Translations under genes and position numbers: made by a program
The notes under the pieces: model-generated
What the model was told of the DNA's origin: nothing
The model's input: the letters and a program-made list of their open reading frames with translations, nothing else
Databases searched by the model: none
Source: an uncultured Erythrobacter sp.
GTDB taxonomy: Bacteria > Pseudomonadota > Alphaproteobacteria > Sphingomonadales > Sphingomonadaceae
Direction of reading: 5' to 3'
NCBI GenBank assembly: GCA_947493165.1
Contig: CANLPY010000001.1
Coordinates: 1,116,001-1,180,000 of the forward strand
Length of the DNA stretch: 64,000 bases
Shown here: positions 7,712-17,504 of the stretch, piece after piece
Position numbering within the stretch: position 1 is the first letter of the stretch
Layout: every line of letters starts with the position of its first letter

Positions 7712-8683
7712 ATGGATAAATCCAAAAGAGTTGGGCGAGCAATTCTGGTCGCAATCGCACTGCTGGCGCTGTGCGCGTCACTTATATCATTGATACCGGC
7801 AAACTGGTGGCTGATCAGAACGCTGGACATGGTCCTGGAACCGGCCACTTACACGCTAATGGCTCTGCTTGTGGTTGGCCTTGCCGTATATCCAAAACGC
7901 AGATTGGTGTTGGCAGTCGTTTTGGGCGCAGCAATTGCAACCAACATCACGCGCATCTGGCCATATTTGGAAATGGCCCCAGAGGAAGTCGAGATGGTCG
8001 CTGATGCTGACCCAGCGAAGTGTTTCACAGTTCTCTCAGCGAACGTGAAGATGGAGAATCCTCGCCATCAAGCACTTATTGCTCAGGTGGAGAGTTTTGA
8101 TCCCGATGTGCTATTCTTGACGGAAACCGACACAATTTGGGTGAATGCCTTGCGCCCACTTTTGGATCGCTATCCGCAGGTGCGTACTCACCCGCAGTCC
8201 AACACGTTCGGCAAAGTCTTTGCCAGCCGCCTGCCATTGATCGAAACCGATGTGATCGAGCGACCGAATGAGGACACTCCAACCTTCACAGCCGTCCTGA
8301 AGGTAGGCGATGGGAATCTGGTCGAATTCATCGGCCTGCACCCGAAAGCACCTCTGCCAGGGCAAGACACGAACAAGCGCGATCAAAGCATTATGAATGC
8401 GAGCGATGAAGGTGAAGGCGAATTGGCAGGCGGGATTGTTATGGGCGATTTCAACGATGTGCCGTGGTCGCGCACAACAACGGCATTTCGCGAAAAAGGT
8501 GGATGGCTTGATCCGCGAATTGGCCGCGGAACTTATGCAACCTTTCCATCTTGGACGCTGCCGATTGGCTGGCCGCTCGATCAAATCATGGTCAAAGATA
8601 ATGTGGGAGTACGCAGTTTCCAGGTTTTGCCAGACAATGGCTCAGACCACCGTGCCACTTACGCCGAATTCTGCGCCAATTGA
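7712..8683 (+). CDS. endonuclease/exonuclease/phosphatase (EEP) fold membrane protein
   Basis: A 323-residue protein with three N-terminal membrane spans (about 9-30, 42-62 and 65-85) followed by a periplasm-facing EEP domain. Motifs of the fold are visible: SANVKMEN (metal-binding N), LTETD (catalytic E), GDFNDVPWS (D and N), and the C-terminal SDHRATY (D-H pair). Relatives include nucleases, sphingomyelinase-like phosphodiesterases and lipid phosphatases, so the substrate cannot be named. It stands alone between convergent and divergent neighbours, ending before the shared terminator with pckA. Confidence 0.82.
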   Translation: MDKSKRVGRAILVAIALLALCASLISLIPANWWLIRTLDMVLEPATYTLMALLVVGLAVYPKRRLVLAVVLGAAIATNITRIWPYLEMAPEEVEMVADADPAKCFTVLSANVKMENPRHQALIAQVESFDPDVLFLTETDTIWVNALRPLLDRYPQVRTHPQSNTFGKVFASRLPLIETDVIERPNEDTPTFTAVLKVGDGNLVEFIGLHPKAPLPGQDTNKRDQSIMNASDEGEGELAGGIVMGDFNDVPWSRTTTAFREKGGWLDPRIGRGTYATFPSWTLPIGWPLDQIMVKDNVGVRSFQVLPDNGSDHRATYAEFCAN

Positions 8684-8713
8684 TTGGACGCTAAAATTGA
8701 AAGCTCAACGAAA

Positions 8714-8748
8714 AAGCCCCGCACCGGCTCGTTGACCGGGCGGGGCTT
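8714..8748 (-). terminator. rho-independent terminator of pckA
   Basis: AAGCCCCGC (8714-8722) pairs with GCGGGGCTT (8740-8748). On the minus strand the stem is followed by a run of five U (AAAAA at 8711-8715 on plus), so it ends pckA transcripts. It probably also limits read-through from the convergent EEP gene. Confidence 0.85.
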
Positions 8749-8771
8749 CCCTCTCCAACCGGAAATCTGAT

Positions 8772-10388
8772 TTAGGCGGCGATGGGCGTAACCGGGGCCG
8801 CTTGCCGCACGCCTTCATCGACATGTGCTTCGAACTCAGCAAAGTTATCTATGAACAGATTGACGAGCTTGAGCGCGGTTATGTCATAATCAGCCTTGTC
8901 AGCCCAAGTGTCGCGCGGGTTGAGTATTGTCTGATCAATGCCCGCTGCTGCAAGGACGGGGACATGAACCGGAACGTCAAACCCGAAGTTATCATCTTTG
9001 CGATATTCAACATTGTCCAAATCGCCATCCAGCGCCGCGTTGAGTAAGGCGCGCGTCGCCTTGATCGGCATACGGTTACCAATACCGTACTTGCCGCCGG
9101 TCCAGCCAGTATTCAGCAACCAGCATTGCACGCCGCCTTTCGCGATCCGTTCTTTCAGCAAATTACCATAGACGCTGGGGTGACGGGGCATAAACGGCGC
9201 ACCAAAGCAGGTTGAGAAGGTCGCCTCTGGCTCAGTTACGCCGATCTCTGTTCCAGCGACTTTCGCCGTATAGCCCGACAAGAAATGATACATCGCTTGC
9301 TCTGGCGTCAACCTGGCGATTGGAGGCAGCACGCCAAACGCATCAGCGGTAAGCATGACGACATTGTTCGGAACCGGCCCCAGATTGTCCGCGCTGGTGT
9401 TAGGTATGTAGTGGATAGGATAGGCGCCGCGGGTATTCTCCGCGAGCGAGTTGTCATCGAAATCCAGCTCACGCGTCTGTTCATCCATCACGACGTTTTC
9501 CAAAACCGTGCCGAAACGCTTGGTCGTCGCGTAGATTTCTGGCTCCGCCTCTTCGGACAGACGGATCATCTTAGCGTAACAGCCGCCTTCGAAGTTAAAG
9601 ACCGCCGTGTCTGACCAGCCATGTTCATCATCGCCAATCAGCGTGCGGCTGGCGTCAGCAGACAATGTTGTTTTGCCTGTGCCTGAAAGGCCGAAGAAAA
9701 CGGCTGTCTTGTTATCGGGGCCAACATTGGCTGAGCAATGCATTGGCATGACGCCTTTGGTCGGCAGCAAATAGTTGAGAATGCCAAAGACACTCTTCTT
9801 CATTTCACCGGCATATTTCGTGCCGCCGATCAGGATCAGCTTTTCCGTCAGATTGACTGCAATTACCGTTTCGCTGCGCGTGCCGTGACGCATAGGATCC
9901 GCGCGGAAGCTCGGCAGATCAATGATCGTGTATTCCGGCGCGAAATCAGAGAGCTCATCAACAGTAGGCCGCACAAGCAAGGTGCGAATAAACAGATTGT
10001 GCCAAGCAAGTTCATTGATCACCCGCACATTAACGCGGTGCTCCGGCTGAGAGCCGCCAAACAAATCCGCGACATACAGCGTCTCTTTTTCGCTAAGGGC
10101 CACTATGAAATCTTCTTTCAGAGCTGCAAAATGCTCTGGCGTCATTGACGCATTGACCTTGCCCCACCACACGGTGTCCTCAGTCGTCGCGTCACGGACA
10201 ATAAATTTGTCCTTGGCACTGCGCCCGGTGTGCGCCCCTGTTTTCACAACCAGCGCGCCGTGTTTAGACAATGCGCCCTCTCCCGCAGCAATCGAAGCCT
10301 CAACGAGTTCGGGCGTTCCGTAATTGGGGTGAATATTTGCCGAAACAGTAATTCCCTGGGCTGAAAGAGAGTGCGCAAGCGGGGTCAA
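8772..10388 (-). CDS. pckA: phosphoenolpyruvate carboxykinase (ATP)
   Basis: Converts oxaloacetate and ATP to phosphoenolpyruvate, the first committed gluconeogenic step in growth on organic acids. The 538-residue length fits the ATP-dependent family. The kinase P-loop [13 protein letters not shown] (K239), [12 protein letters not shown] just before it, and FEGGCYAK are visible. An upstream ATG at 10445 would add 19 odd residues; AGGAGA placed 6 bases before TTG 10388 and the family start [14 protein letters not shown] favour the TTG. It is divergent from chvI, with an 18-bp palindrome between the two. Confidence 0.95.
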   Translation of the reverse strand: MTPLAHSLSAQGITVSANIHPNYGTPELVEASIAAGEGALSKHGALVVKTGAHTGRSAKDKFIVRDATTEDTVWWGKVNASMTPEHFAALKEDFIVALSEKETLYVADLFGGSQPEHRVNVRVINELAWHNLFIRTLLVRPTVDELSDFAPEYTIIDLPSFRADPMRHGTRSETVIAVNLTEKLILIGGTKYAGEMKKSVFGILNYLLPTKGVMPMHCSANVGPDNKTAVFFGLSGTGKTTLSADASRTLIGDDEHGWSDTAVFNFEGGCYAKMIRLSEEAEPEIYATTKRFGTVLENVVMDEQTRELDFDDNSLAENTRGAYPIHYIPNTSADNLGPVPNNVVMLTADAFGVLPPIARLTPEQAMYHFLSGYTAKVAGTEIGVTEPEATFSTCFGAPFMPRHPSVYGNLLKERIAKGGVQCWLLNTGWTGGKYGIGNRMPIKATRALLNAALDGDLDNVEYRKDDNFGFDVPVHVPVLAAAGIDQTILNPRDTWADKADYDITALKLVNLFIDNFAEFEAHVDEGVRQAAPVTPIAA

Positions 10389-10500
10389 CGAAGGTCTCCT
10401 AAACCAAAATTTTTGCCGGGAAGGCTGAACGGGGATTTTCGCCATGTCACCGCGCGAATCCTTTGAGAATCACCGCGCGGTAGAACATGTTTTGATCCCT

Positions 10501-10518
10501 TATGCATACGTGTGCATA
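10501..10518. promoter_or_regulatory. 18-bp palindromic operator candidate between pckA and chvI
   Basis: TATGCATACGTGTGCATA is symmetrical at 16 of 18 positions, with CG at its centre, a layout common for LacI-family operators. It lies 113 bases before the pckA start and 169 bases before chvI, in the 298-base divergent region. A LacI-type regulator, PckR, controls pckA in rhizobia (family knowledge); whether this is its site is inference. Confidence 0.45.
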
Positions 10519-10686
10519 GATATCACATTTCCTTGCGTCAAACGCACGGTGCGCAATATCACCTGCCTAAATCGCAACCTGCCAACGGCCGTTTAAGGAG
10601 CGCGTTGTTTATGCACGGCATAGCGGCTAGTCATGCGTCCAAGCTGGCTATCGGATTTGAAGCCACGGCGCTAAAAAAGGTGAATG

Positions 10687-11436
10687 ATGAGCGACGCAAA
10701 CGGTGAGAGTTCGGCAAGCGGAGATGAGGTCACGATTGCGCTGGTTGACGATGATCGCAATATCCTCACCACAGTATCCATCGCTTTGCAGGCCGATGGG
10801 TTTAAGACGAGGCTGTATTCCGATGGTGAAACAGCACTAAAGGCGCTGCTGGAAAACCCACCGGACTTGGCCGTATTCGACATCAAAATGCCAAAGATGG
10901 ACGGCTTGGAATTACTGCGCCGCTTGCGCGAACGAAGCGATATTCCGGTCATCTTTCTAACCTCTAAGGATGATGAGCAGGACGAAGAACTTGGCCTTCA
11001 CCTTGGCGCGGATGACTACATCGCCAAGCCGTTCAGCCTGCGATTACTGACAGCACGGATCAGAGCGATCTTGCGCAGGGCAGATCCTAACAAGCCGCTG
11101 GGCAGCGAGCCCCAAGATATTGAACCTGCCAACCCCAGCATTTCAACAGCACGCTTGTTCATGGATCCAGCACGCCATCATGTGACCTGGGATGAGCGTC
11201 CGGTCAGCCTGACGGTTACGGAGTTTCTGATCCTCGAAGCGCTCGCGGCACGCCCTGGCGTTATCAAAAGTCGCAATCAATTGATGGATGCGGCTTATCC
11301 CGACGACATTTTCGTCGATGACCGAACGGTGGACAGTCACATCAAACGCATGCGGCGCAAATTCCGCAGCGTTGATCCAGATTTTGCGGCCATCGATACA
11401 CTTTATGGGGCAGGCTACAGCTTCACCGATGGATGA
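10687..11436 (+). CDS. chvI: ChvI-type response regulator
   Basis: A 249-residue OmpR-family regulator. The receiver domain (about 12-125) has the acidic pair DDD, the phosphorylation site in VFDIKMP and the K in IAKPF. The C-terminal winged helix (about 150-248) ends with [12 protein letters not shown]...[11 protein letters not shown]. It pairs with ChvG directly downstream and regulates acid, envelope and exopolysaccharide genes in alphaproteobacteria. Two ATGs are adjacent; AAGG is 3 bases from the first and 6 from the second, so 10687 is preferred. The stop codon overlaps chvG by 8 bases. Confidence 0.93.
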   Translation: MSDANGESSASGDEVTIALVDDDRNILTTVSIALQADGFKTRLYSDGETALKALLENPPDLAVFDIKMPKMDGLELLRRLRERSDIPVIFLTSKDDEQDEELGLHLGADDYIAKPFSLRLLTARIRAILRRADPNKPLGSEPQDIEPANPSISTARLFMDPARHHVTWDERPVSLTVTEFLILEALAARPGVIKSRNQLMDAAYPDDIFVDDRTVDSHIKRMRRKFRSVDPDFAAIDTLYGAGYSFTDG

Positions 11437-13000
11437 GGATGATGCGCCAACTCTCGATCAGAGTGTAGAGCGGCTAAGCTTCCTCGGCCGTTTTTCTCTG
11501 ACCGCGCGTATCTTGGCAGTGAATTTGCTGCCATTGATGGTGCTGGGCGGCGGTCTGTTCTATATCGATAGCTACCGCACCCAATTGATCGATGAGCGTT
11601 TCAAGCTGGCGCGGATCGAAGCACAAATCACTGCAGAAGCGCTCGCCGGAGCCACCAGAGAACGCCAAGAAGCGCTGCTGGTACAGATCGGCAAAGAGCA
11701 GAAAATGCGCTTGCGCATGTTTGATGCCGAAGGCTTGCTGTGGGCAGATAGCTTTGTGCTCGACGAAGATGGCCCCGCATTCGAATTTGATGACATTAGC
11801 GATGATACCTGGAACCAGCAATTCGCTCGCTGGATGGACCGCGCTGTTGACGCCATCGTCAGCGCCGAAGCCGTCACAGACTATGCTGAGCCCGGATCAG
11901 AAACAGCCGACGCATGGCCGGAACTTGTCGCGGCCCGCGAAGAAGAGGTCAGCCAAATCACTCTCTATGAGTGGCGCGATGGCACCCCGGTTATCACCGC
12001 CGCTGCACCTGTCGGTCTTCGCGGCGCAACCTTGCTTACAACACGCAATGCGGTCGACATTACCGAATCTGTCCGTGCAGCGCGTTCAACTCTCGTTATC
12101 GCAGTTTTAGTGGTGCTCTTCGCATCAATCTTGCTCTCGCTTTTCCTCGCTCGCACGATCGTGAAACCGTTGCGCCTGTTGGCGGGCGCTGCCGTGCGTG
12201 TCCGGCAAGGTCGGGAACGTGAGGTTGAGGTCCCTCGCCTGCCTGAACGCGGTGATGAAATCGGTCTTCTCGCCCGCGCCGTGTCGGATATGACAGGCGC
12301 TCTGCGGCACCGGATTGATGCGGTCGATAGCTTCGCCGCCGATGTCGCGCACGAGATCAAGAACCCGCTAGCCAGCCTGCGCAGCGCGATTGAATCCCTA
12401 CCGCGTGTTGAGGATGCTGAGACCCGCGAAAAGCTCACCGATATTGCCACCCATGATGTGCGCAGGATTGACCGGCTGGTGAGCGAAATATCTGATGCAA
12501 GCCGGATCGATGCCGAAATGTCGCGTGCGACGCTGGAACGACTCGATCTGTCAGATTTGGTGCGAGCAATTATCGGCAGCCGCGAAGACCGCGCAGAAAA
12601 TCGCAACCGCGAGATCATCCTGAAGACGAGGGGCTATGCTGCCAATGTAATCGGCGTAGGAGCGCGTCTGGAAAGGGTGGTAGAGAATCTGCTCGATAAT
12701 GCTGTCTCCTTCTCACCCAAAGATGCACCCATTTCAGTTGAGATCGACAATGATGGCGAACGCGTGGTGCTAACCGTTTGTGACGAAGGACCGGGAATTC
12801 CCGAAGACTCCCGCGAAAAAGTATTCCATCGCTTTCATTCTGTTCGCCCAGACAGCGAGGATTTCGGCAACCACTCTGGCCTTGGTTTGGCCATCGCTCG
12901 CGCCATCGCCGAAGCGCATGATGGGGCGCTGATCGCCCAAGGCCGCACAGACAGCGCGTCTGGTGCGTGCTTGCGCCTCGATCTGCCAGCCGCCGCATGA
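11429..13000 (+). CDS. chvG: ChvG-type sensor histidine kinase
   Basis: A 523-residue membrane kinase, partner of ChvI. Order: cytoplasmic N-terminus, span 1 (about 30-48), an acidic periplasmic sensor region, span 2 (about 215-237), HAMP, the dimerisation H-box [12 protein letters not shown]-box [11 protein letters not shown]1 [10 protein letters not shown] and G2 [11 protein letters not shown]. An open frame continues 141 bases upstream inside chvI, but ATG 11429 starts at the chvI stop (ATGGATGA) and gives the family N-terminus. In rhizobia, ExoR inhibits this kinase in the periplasm; no exoR is seen here. Confidence 0.93.
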   Translation: MDEDDAPTLDQSVERLSFLGRFSLTARILAVNLLPLMVLGGGLFYIDSYRTQLIDERFKLARIEAQITAEALAGATRERQEALLVQIGKEQKMRLRMFDAEGLLWADSFVLDEDGPAFEFDDISDDTWNQQFARWMDRAVDAIVSAEAVTDYAEPGSETADAWPELVAAREEEVSQITLYEWRDGTPVITAAAPVGLRGATLLTTRNAVDITESVRAARSTLVIAVLVVLFASILLSLFLARTIVKPLRLLAGAAVRVRQGREREVEVPRLPERGDEIGLLARAVSDMTGALRHRIDAVDSFAADVAHEIKNPLASLRSAIESLPRVEDAETREKLTDIATHDVRRIDRLVSEISDASRIDAEMSRATLERLDLSDLVRAIIGSREDRAENRNREIILKTRGYAANVIGVGARLERVVENLLDNAVSFSPKDAPISVEIDNDGERVVLTVCDEGPGIPEDSREKVFHRFHSVRPDSEDFGNHSGLGLAIARAIAEAHDGALIAQGRTDSASGACLRLDLPAAA

Positions 13001-13416
13001 CCCTCATTCAGGCGAGCGCTGTAGCCATTGATGGACGAGCGCTACTGATCGAAGGCGAACCGGCAAGCGGCAAGAGTTCGCTGGCGCTGGGCCTAATAGA
13101 TCGCGGCGCGAAGCTCATCGGCGATGATGGATTGGAATTGGCCCGCGATGGTGAACGAATTCTAGCTAAACCGCCGCCGAATATCCCCGGAAAGTTCGAA
13201 ATTCGCGGTATTGGAATTGTCGATATGCACCCAGTGAGCGCACCGCTCGCCTTGATCCTAACGCTTGCCGAAGACGCTCCAAGATTTCGCGAGATGGCAG
13301 ACACCCGCGACGTGTTGGGCTTGACTATTCCATGCCTTCCCTTTGTGCCCGGCCCAATTGCGCCTTTTGAGCGCGCCATATGGGCATTGCACATTCATGG
13401 TCTTGCATTCGCATAG
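12997..13416 (+). CDS. hprK: HPr kinase/phosphorylase, short alphaproteobacterial form
   Basis: A 139-residue protein carrying only the catalytic domain; Firmicutes HprK is about 310 residues. Walker A is GEPASGKSS (K26), followed by GDDGLEL and the GKFEIRGIGIVD signature. It phosphorylates HPr on a serine. ATG 12997 overlaps the chvG stop as ATGA, so the genes are translationally coupled. Its substrate HPr is encoded four genes downstream. The truncated form is usual for alphaproteobacteria and not a sign of decay. Confidence 0.9.
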   Translation: MTLIQASAVAIDGRALLIEGEPASGKSSLALGLIDRGAKLIGDDGLELARDGERILAKPPPNIPGKFEIRGIGIVDMHPVSAPLALILTLAEDAPRFREMADTRDVLGLTIPCLPFVPGPIAPFERAIWALHIHGLAFA

Positions 13417-13443
13417 CTGCGCGCCGAATAGTCTTACCTACTT

Positions 13444-14358
13444 ATGCCCCCCTCCGATTCCCTCAATGAGCACGACAATCGTCAGCGTATCCTGCTAGTC
13501 ACCGGCCTATCTGGCGCGGGAAAGTCCACAGCACTCGATGTGTTGGAGGACATGGGGTGGGAGACAATCGACAATTTCCCTGTGCGTTTGCTGCGCGGAT
13601 TGATTTCAAGTCCGGATAATCAGCGCGCGCCGCTGGCTATTGGATTTGATTCGCGCACACGTGGATTTGTGCCCAGCAACATCGTTTCATTGGTAAAGGA
13701 TCTGTCCGAGCGCAAAGATCTATCGATCACATTCATGTTTATTGATTGCGCCAGCGGTGAGTTGGAGCGCCGCTACAACGAAACGCGACGCCGCCATCCA
13801 ATGGCCCAAGGTCGCCCCTTGCAGGAAGGCATTAAAGCGGAACGCGAATTGCTTGATCCCTTGCGGCGCTGGGCCGACATTGTGATCGACACCAGCGAGT
13901 TTAAGGCGAACAAACTTCAAAATCACGTGCGCGATCTATTCAGTGATGCTGAAGAGCAGCCAGCGACACTCACAATATCCAGCTTTGGTTTTGCTCGCGG
14001 TATGCCGCCACTCGCTGATCTTGTTTTCGACATGCGTTTTCTTGACAATCCCCATTGGGTTGATGGGCTACGCGAGCTGACTGGACAAGACGGGGCGGTG
14101 GCAGATCATATCCAGCAAGACTCTGGTTTTGCTCCTGCATTTGCCCAAATTCGCGATCTGCTCACGACCCTGCTGCCGCGATACCAGGCGCAAGGCAAAG
14201 CCTATGTTCATGTCGCCTTCGGTTGTACCGGAGGGAGACACCGCTCTGTGTTCACAGCCGAACGCATGGCGCAAGACTTGCGCGAGGCTGGTTTTTCGCC
14301 CACGGTGCGACACCGCAATCTGGGCTCACGCGCCGCCGACGAAATCGAGCGTGGGTGA
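13444..14358 (+). CDS. rapZ: RapZ/YvcJ family RNase adaptor ATPase
   Basis: A 304-residue nucleotide-binding protein. Walker A is GLSGAGKST (K27), with DNFPVRLL and FDSRTRGF following, and the C-terminal GCTGGRHRSV motif that forms the metabolite-binding site in E. coli RapZ. In E. coli it senses glucosamine-6-phosphate and guides RNase E to a small RNA; in alphaproteobacteria the role is less clear. It sits inside the PTS operon 27 bases after hprK, linking it to HPr/EIIA phosphorylation state. Confidence 0.92.
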   Translation: MPPSDSLNEHDNRQRILLVTGLSGAGKSTALDVLEDMGWETIDNFPVRLLRGLISSPDNQRAPLAIGFDSRTRGFVPSNIVSLVKDLSERKDLSITFMFIDCASGELERRYNETRRRHPMAQGRPLQEGIKAERELLDPLRRWADIVIDTSEFKANKLQNHVRDLFSDAEEQPATLTISSFGFARGMPPLADLVFDMRFLDNPHWVDGLRELTGQDGAVADHIQQDSGFAPAFAQIRDLLTTLLPRYQAQGKAYVHVAFGCTGGRHRSVFTAERMAQDLREAGFSPTVRHRNLGSRAADEIERG

Positions 14359-14449
14359 CGCAAATGAGCCCTCACAGTCATGGTTTCGGCCCCGGTATGC
14401 CATTTCGCAGCCGCACGTCGCAGAGAGCTAACGGACCCAGGTTTCACAC

Positions 14450-14875
14450 ATGATCGGTTTGATTTTGGTTACCCATGGCCGCTTGGCTGAACAATTCGTG
14501 CACGCGATGGAGCACGTGGTCGGCGAGCAAGAAAAGGTCGCAACTGTTTGCATTGGTCCTGACGATGATGTCGAACAGCGCCGCGCAGAAATTTCCGATG
14601 CGATACCAGCAGTGGATGACGGTAAAGGTGTCATTATCTTGACTGACCTGTTCGGAGGAACACCGTCAAATCTCGCGATCTCGTTGCTCGACACGGGCAA
14701 GGTCGAAGTCATTGCCGGGATTAACCTGCCGATGCTCATCCGCTTGGCCGGGGCTCGCAAATGTATGTCAGTGACTGAGGCGGTTGAAGCCGCGCAGCAA
14801 GCAGGACGCAATTACATTACTGTTGCCAGCGAGCTTCTGGGGGATGATTCCAAGCCAGCCCAGGCAAAAGCGTAA
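14450..14875 (+). CDS. PTS EIIA component, mannose/fructose (EIIA-Man) family
   Basis: A 141-residue single-domain phosphoryl carrier. The phosphorylated histidine is H9 in LILVTHG, and LTDLFGGTPSN is the second family signature. There is no IIB/IIC membrane partner near it, so it acts as a regulatory end point of the phosphorelay and not as part of a sugar transporter, as known for alphaproteobacterial 'PTS-Ntr-like' systems. The gap of 4 bases to HPr shows tight coupling. Confidence 0.9.
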   Translation: MIGLILVTHGRLAEQFVHAMEHVVGEQEKVATVCIGPDDDVEQRRAEISDAIPAVDDGKGVIILTDLFGGTPSNLAISLLDTGKVEVIAGINLPMLIRLAGARKCMSVTEAVEAAQQAGRNYITVASELLGDDSKPAQAKA

Positions 14876-14879
14876 CGCG

Positions 14880-15158
14880 ATGAACGAAAAACGCCAGACC
14901 ATAGAGATCGTCAATCAGCGCGGGCTTCATGCGCGGGCTAGCGCAAAGTTTGTCGGTGCGGTTAGCGAACTTCCAAACACGGTCAAAGTGCGCGTGGCCA
15001 AGGGCGGCAACGAGGCGGCCGGCGGATCGATTTTAGGCCTGATGATGCTAGGCGCTGCCAAAGGCGATACGATTGAGCTGATCGTCGAAGGGGACGGAGC
15101 CGACGCGGTTCTAGCCGATCTTAGCGCGCTCGTCGGAGACGGATTTGGCGAGGAATAG
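14880..15158 (+). CDS. ptsH: phosphocarrier protein HPr
   Basis: A 92-residue phosphocarrier. The EI-dependent site is H17 in RGLHARAS, and the HprK-dependent serine is S50 in AAGGSILGLMML. Both sites being intact fits the presence of hprK upstream. An open frame extends further upstream within the EIIA gene, but ATG 14880 gives the normal HPr start. Enzyme I is not in the window. Confidence 0.93.
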   Translation: MNEKRQTIEIVNQRGLHARASAKFVGAVSELPNTVKVRVAKGGNEAAGGSILGLMMLGAAKGDTIELIVEGDGADAVLADLSALVGDGFGEE

Positions 15159-15165
15159 GCGAGCA

Positions 15166-15996
15166 ATGCCTGACGTTTCGCCTGATCCTGACAATCCCAG
15201 CAGACATATCAGCGGGTTCTCCAATCCCACAGTAAAGTACCTACGCTCTTTGCGGGAGAAGAAGCTGCGCAAGCGCGCGGGGCAGTTCTTGGCCGAAGGG
15301 CTGCGATTGCTAACCGACGCGCGCGAATGTGGCCACATTCCCAGAACGCTTGTAATGGCCGAGCGGCGCGATCCGCACCCGCTACTCGGCGCACTGGAAA
15401 TGGATGTCATCGCAGCGGGCGGTGAAATCATCACTACAACGCCCGATATCCTAGCCAAGATTACGGGCAAATCGAACGCGCAAAGCGTCGTGGGGGTGTT
15501 TGATGAATTCGGCACACCCCTAAGCTCACTCAACCGTGAGACCGCAAAAATTTGGCTGGTGGCGCAGGACCTGCGCGATCCAGGAAACCTTGGCACCATG
15601 CTGCGAACCGGCGATGCGGTGGGCGCTGGTGGGCTGATCTTGATTGACGATTGCGCTGATCCCTTCAGCGCTGAAGCTGTGCGAGCAAGCATGGGTGCGG
15701 TGTTCACACAAAGTGTTGCGCAATCACGCTGGGAAGAATTTCTGTCTTGGTTGCGCAGCGAGCCTAGCCAGTTGGTCGCGGCATCCTTGCGCGATGCGGT
15801 CCCCTATCGCGGCGCAGAATATCAGGCGCCGTGTTTCGTGATGGTAGGCAACGAAAGCCAGGGCCTGCCTGAAACTTACGAAGCTGAGTGTGATCTGCGC
15901 GTCACCATGCCAATGCGCGGGCGGGCGGATAGCCTAAATGCCGCGGTTGCAGGTGCGGTACTGGCCTATGAGGTGCTGAACACTCTGGAGCGCTAA
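15166..15996 (+). CDS. TrmH family (SPOUT) RNA 2'-O-methyltransferase
   Basis: A 276-residue RNA methyltransferase. An N-terminal substrate-binding domain (about 15-95, with SLREKKLRKRAGQFLAEG) precedes the knotted SPOUT domain: AQDLRDPGNLGTMLRT, FVMVGNESQGLP, and DSLNAAVAGAVLAYEVL. It probably modifies a ribose in 23S rRNA or tRNA; the exact site cannot be read. A TTG inside ptsH is in frame 21 bases earlier, but ATG 15166 fits better. It lies 7 bases after ptsH, likely the last gene of the PTS operon, and converges on rmuC. Confidence 0.88.
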   Translation: MPDVSPDPDNPSRHISGFSNPTVKYLRSLREKKLRKRAGQFLAEGLRLLTDARECGHIPRTLVMAERRDPHPLLGALEMDVIAAGGEIITTTPDILAKITGKSNAQSVVGVFDEFGTPLSSLNRETAKIWLVAQDLRDPGNLGTMLRTGDAVGAGGLILIDDCADPFSAEAVRASMGAVFTQSVAQSRWEEFLSWLRSEPSQLVAASLRDAVPYRGAEYQAPCFVMVGNESQGLPETYEAECDLRVTMPMRGRADSLNAAVAGAVLAYEVLNTLER

Positions 15997-16005
15997 GGCA
16001 GCCTT

Positions 16006-17445
16006 CTATTCTGCTTCATCACGCTTGGCTTCAAGAGCGTCAGCATCATCTGCGTCTTTCGCGTTGTAGCGCGGCGCGCTCTCGACCAGCGGCACTTCTT
16101 CAATCTCGCGCTTGCCGATCTCAATGCCTTTGTCGGCCAGCCGTTTGCCTGATGTGAGCACATTGCGCTCAAAACTGCCGACGAACTTGTTGTAGTTCGC
16201 CACCGCCGTCTCCAGGCCCCCGCCAACACGCTTCATATGTTCGGCTGCAACCCGCAGTCGGTCATACAACTCCGCGCCGAGCTTGCCGATTTCCTGCGCT
16301 TCGCCGGCCATTTTGTCCTGCCGCCAGACTTGCGCGACGGTGCGAGCGATCGCCACCAAATTGGTCGGGGTGGCAAGCAGCACCTTGTTGCTGAACGCAA
16401 AGTCCCACAGCTCTGGATCGTGCTCTAGCGCGGCGGCGACGAAGTGCTCGCCCGGCACAAACATCACGACATAATCGGGCGCGTCCTCGAACTGGCTCTG
16501 ATAGCTTTTCGAGCCGAGCGTCTGGACGTGATTGCGCATACTCTTAGTGTGCAGATCGAGGTGCCGCGCGCGTTCGCCGTCATCCTCCGCCTCAAATGCG
16601 GCCTGATAAGCATTGAGCGACACTTTCGCATCAATCACCAGCTTCTTTTGCCCCGGCACATTGACGATGGCATCAGGGCGCAGTCGGCCAGCATCGGTCT
16701 CTGTCGATTGCTCTAGGTGGAAATCTGTGTGCTGCGCCAGTCCGCATTGTTCCAGAACATTTTGCAGCGCCCGTTCGCCCCAGCGCCCCCGCGCTTTGGG
16801 AGCATTCGTCAGCGAATTGCCGAGCCGCTGCGCCTCGCGCTTGACCTCTTCTTGGCCTTTGCGCATTTCCTCGATCACGCCTGAGAGCTGTCCGAAGGCG
16901 TCCTTGCGCTGATTTTCCAGCGTCTCCACCTGGCGTTCGTATTTTTCGAGCCGCTCACCAACCGGTTGCAACAGCGATTTGATCTTCGCCTCGCCGGTTT
17001 CTTCCGATTGCTTGAAGCGCTCTTCTGCGCGTTTCAGGAAGTCCTCCTGATTGGCTTGCAGCACTTCTGCGCCGGTCGCTTTGAACTGCGCGAGCAGTTC
17101 TTCGCGCTGTTCGACCAGCACGCGTTTTTGCTCAGCAAATGCCTTGTCTCGCTCAGACGCACTGCTTTCGAGCGCAGCAAGTCGCTCCGCCATTGCCGAG
17201 CGTTCCGAACTGCTCTTTTCAAGATCTGCGGCAAGTTTATCTGCCCGCGCCGCACGCTCTTTCGCAGCTGAGAGGCCTATCTGAGCCTCGCCCAATTCTC
17301 TGATTGCTGCTTTAAACTCGCCATCGCGTTCCGATAGCCGCGCAGTAAGGTCGGCAACCGGGCGTGAGGCAAAGAACCAGCTCGCCCCAGCTCCAATAGC
17401 AAGGCCGAGGACGAGGGTGATTATTGCGAGCAGTGTCGGATCCAT
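16006..17445 (-). CDS. rmuC: DNA recombination protein RmuC
   Basis: A 479-residue protein with an N-terminal membrane anchor (about 5-27), a long coiled coil (about 30-200) and the C-terminal RmuC nuclease-like domain (GRWGERALQNVLEQCGL, VIDAKVSLNAYQAA, VMFVPGEHF, KVLLATPTNLVAIARTV). RmuC limits inversions at short inverted repeats in E. coli. It is alone on the minus strand, 59 bases downstream of def. The acidic tail is rich in Asp, Ala and Glu. Confidence 0.93.
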   Translation of the reverse strand: MDPTLLAIITLVLGLAIGAGASWFFASRPVADLTARLSERDGEFKAAIRELGEAQIGLSAAKERAARADKLAADLEKSSSERSAMAERLAALESSASERDKAFAEQKRVLVEQREELLAQFKATGAEVLQANQEDFLKRAEERFKQSEETGEAKIKSLLQPVGERLEKYERQVETLENQRKDAFGQLSGVIEEMRKGQEEVKREAQRLGNSLTNAPKARGRWGERALQNVLEQCGLAQHTDFHLEQSTETDAGRLRPDAIVNVPGQKKLVIDAKVSLNAYQAAFEAEDDGERARHLDLHTKSMRNHVQTLGSKSYQSQFEDAPDYVVMFVPGEHFVAAALEHDPELWDFAFSNKVLLATPTNLVAIARTVAQVWRQDKMAGEAQEIGKLGAELYDRLRVAAEHMKRVGGGLETAVANYNKFVGSFERNVLTSGKRLADKGIEIGKREIEEVPLVESAPRYNAKDADDADALEAKRDEAE

Positions 17446-17504
17446 TGCGCTATTCTAAATAGAACGGAGCAAGAACGCCAGCTTTCAACTCGAAAAACTG
17501 TGGC

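Noticed and set aside
12967..12996. Upstream start of hprK inside chvG
   Set aside because: The ATG at 12997 in the ATGA overlap gives the normal N-terminus.
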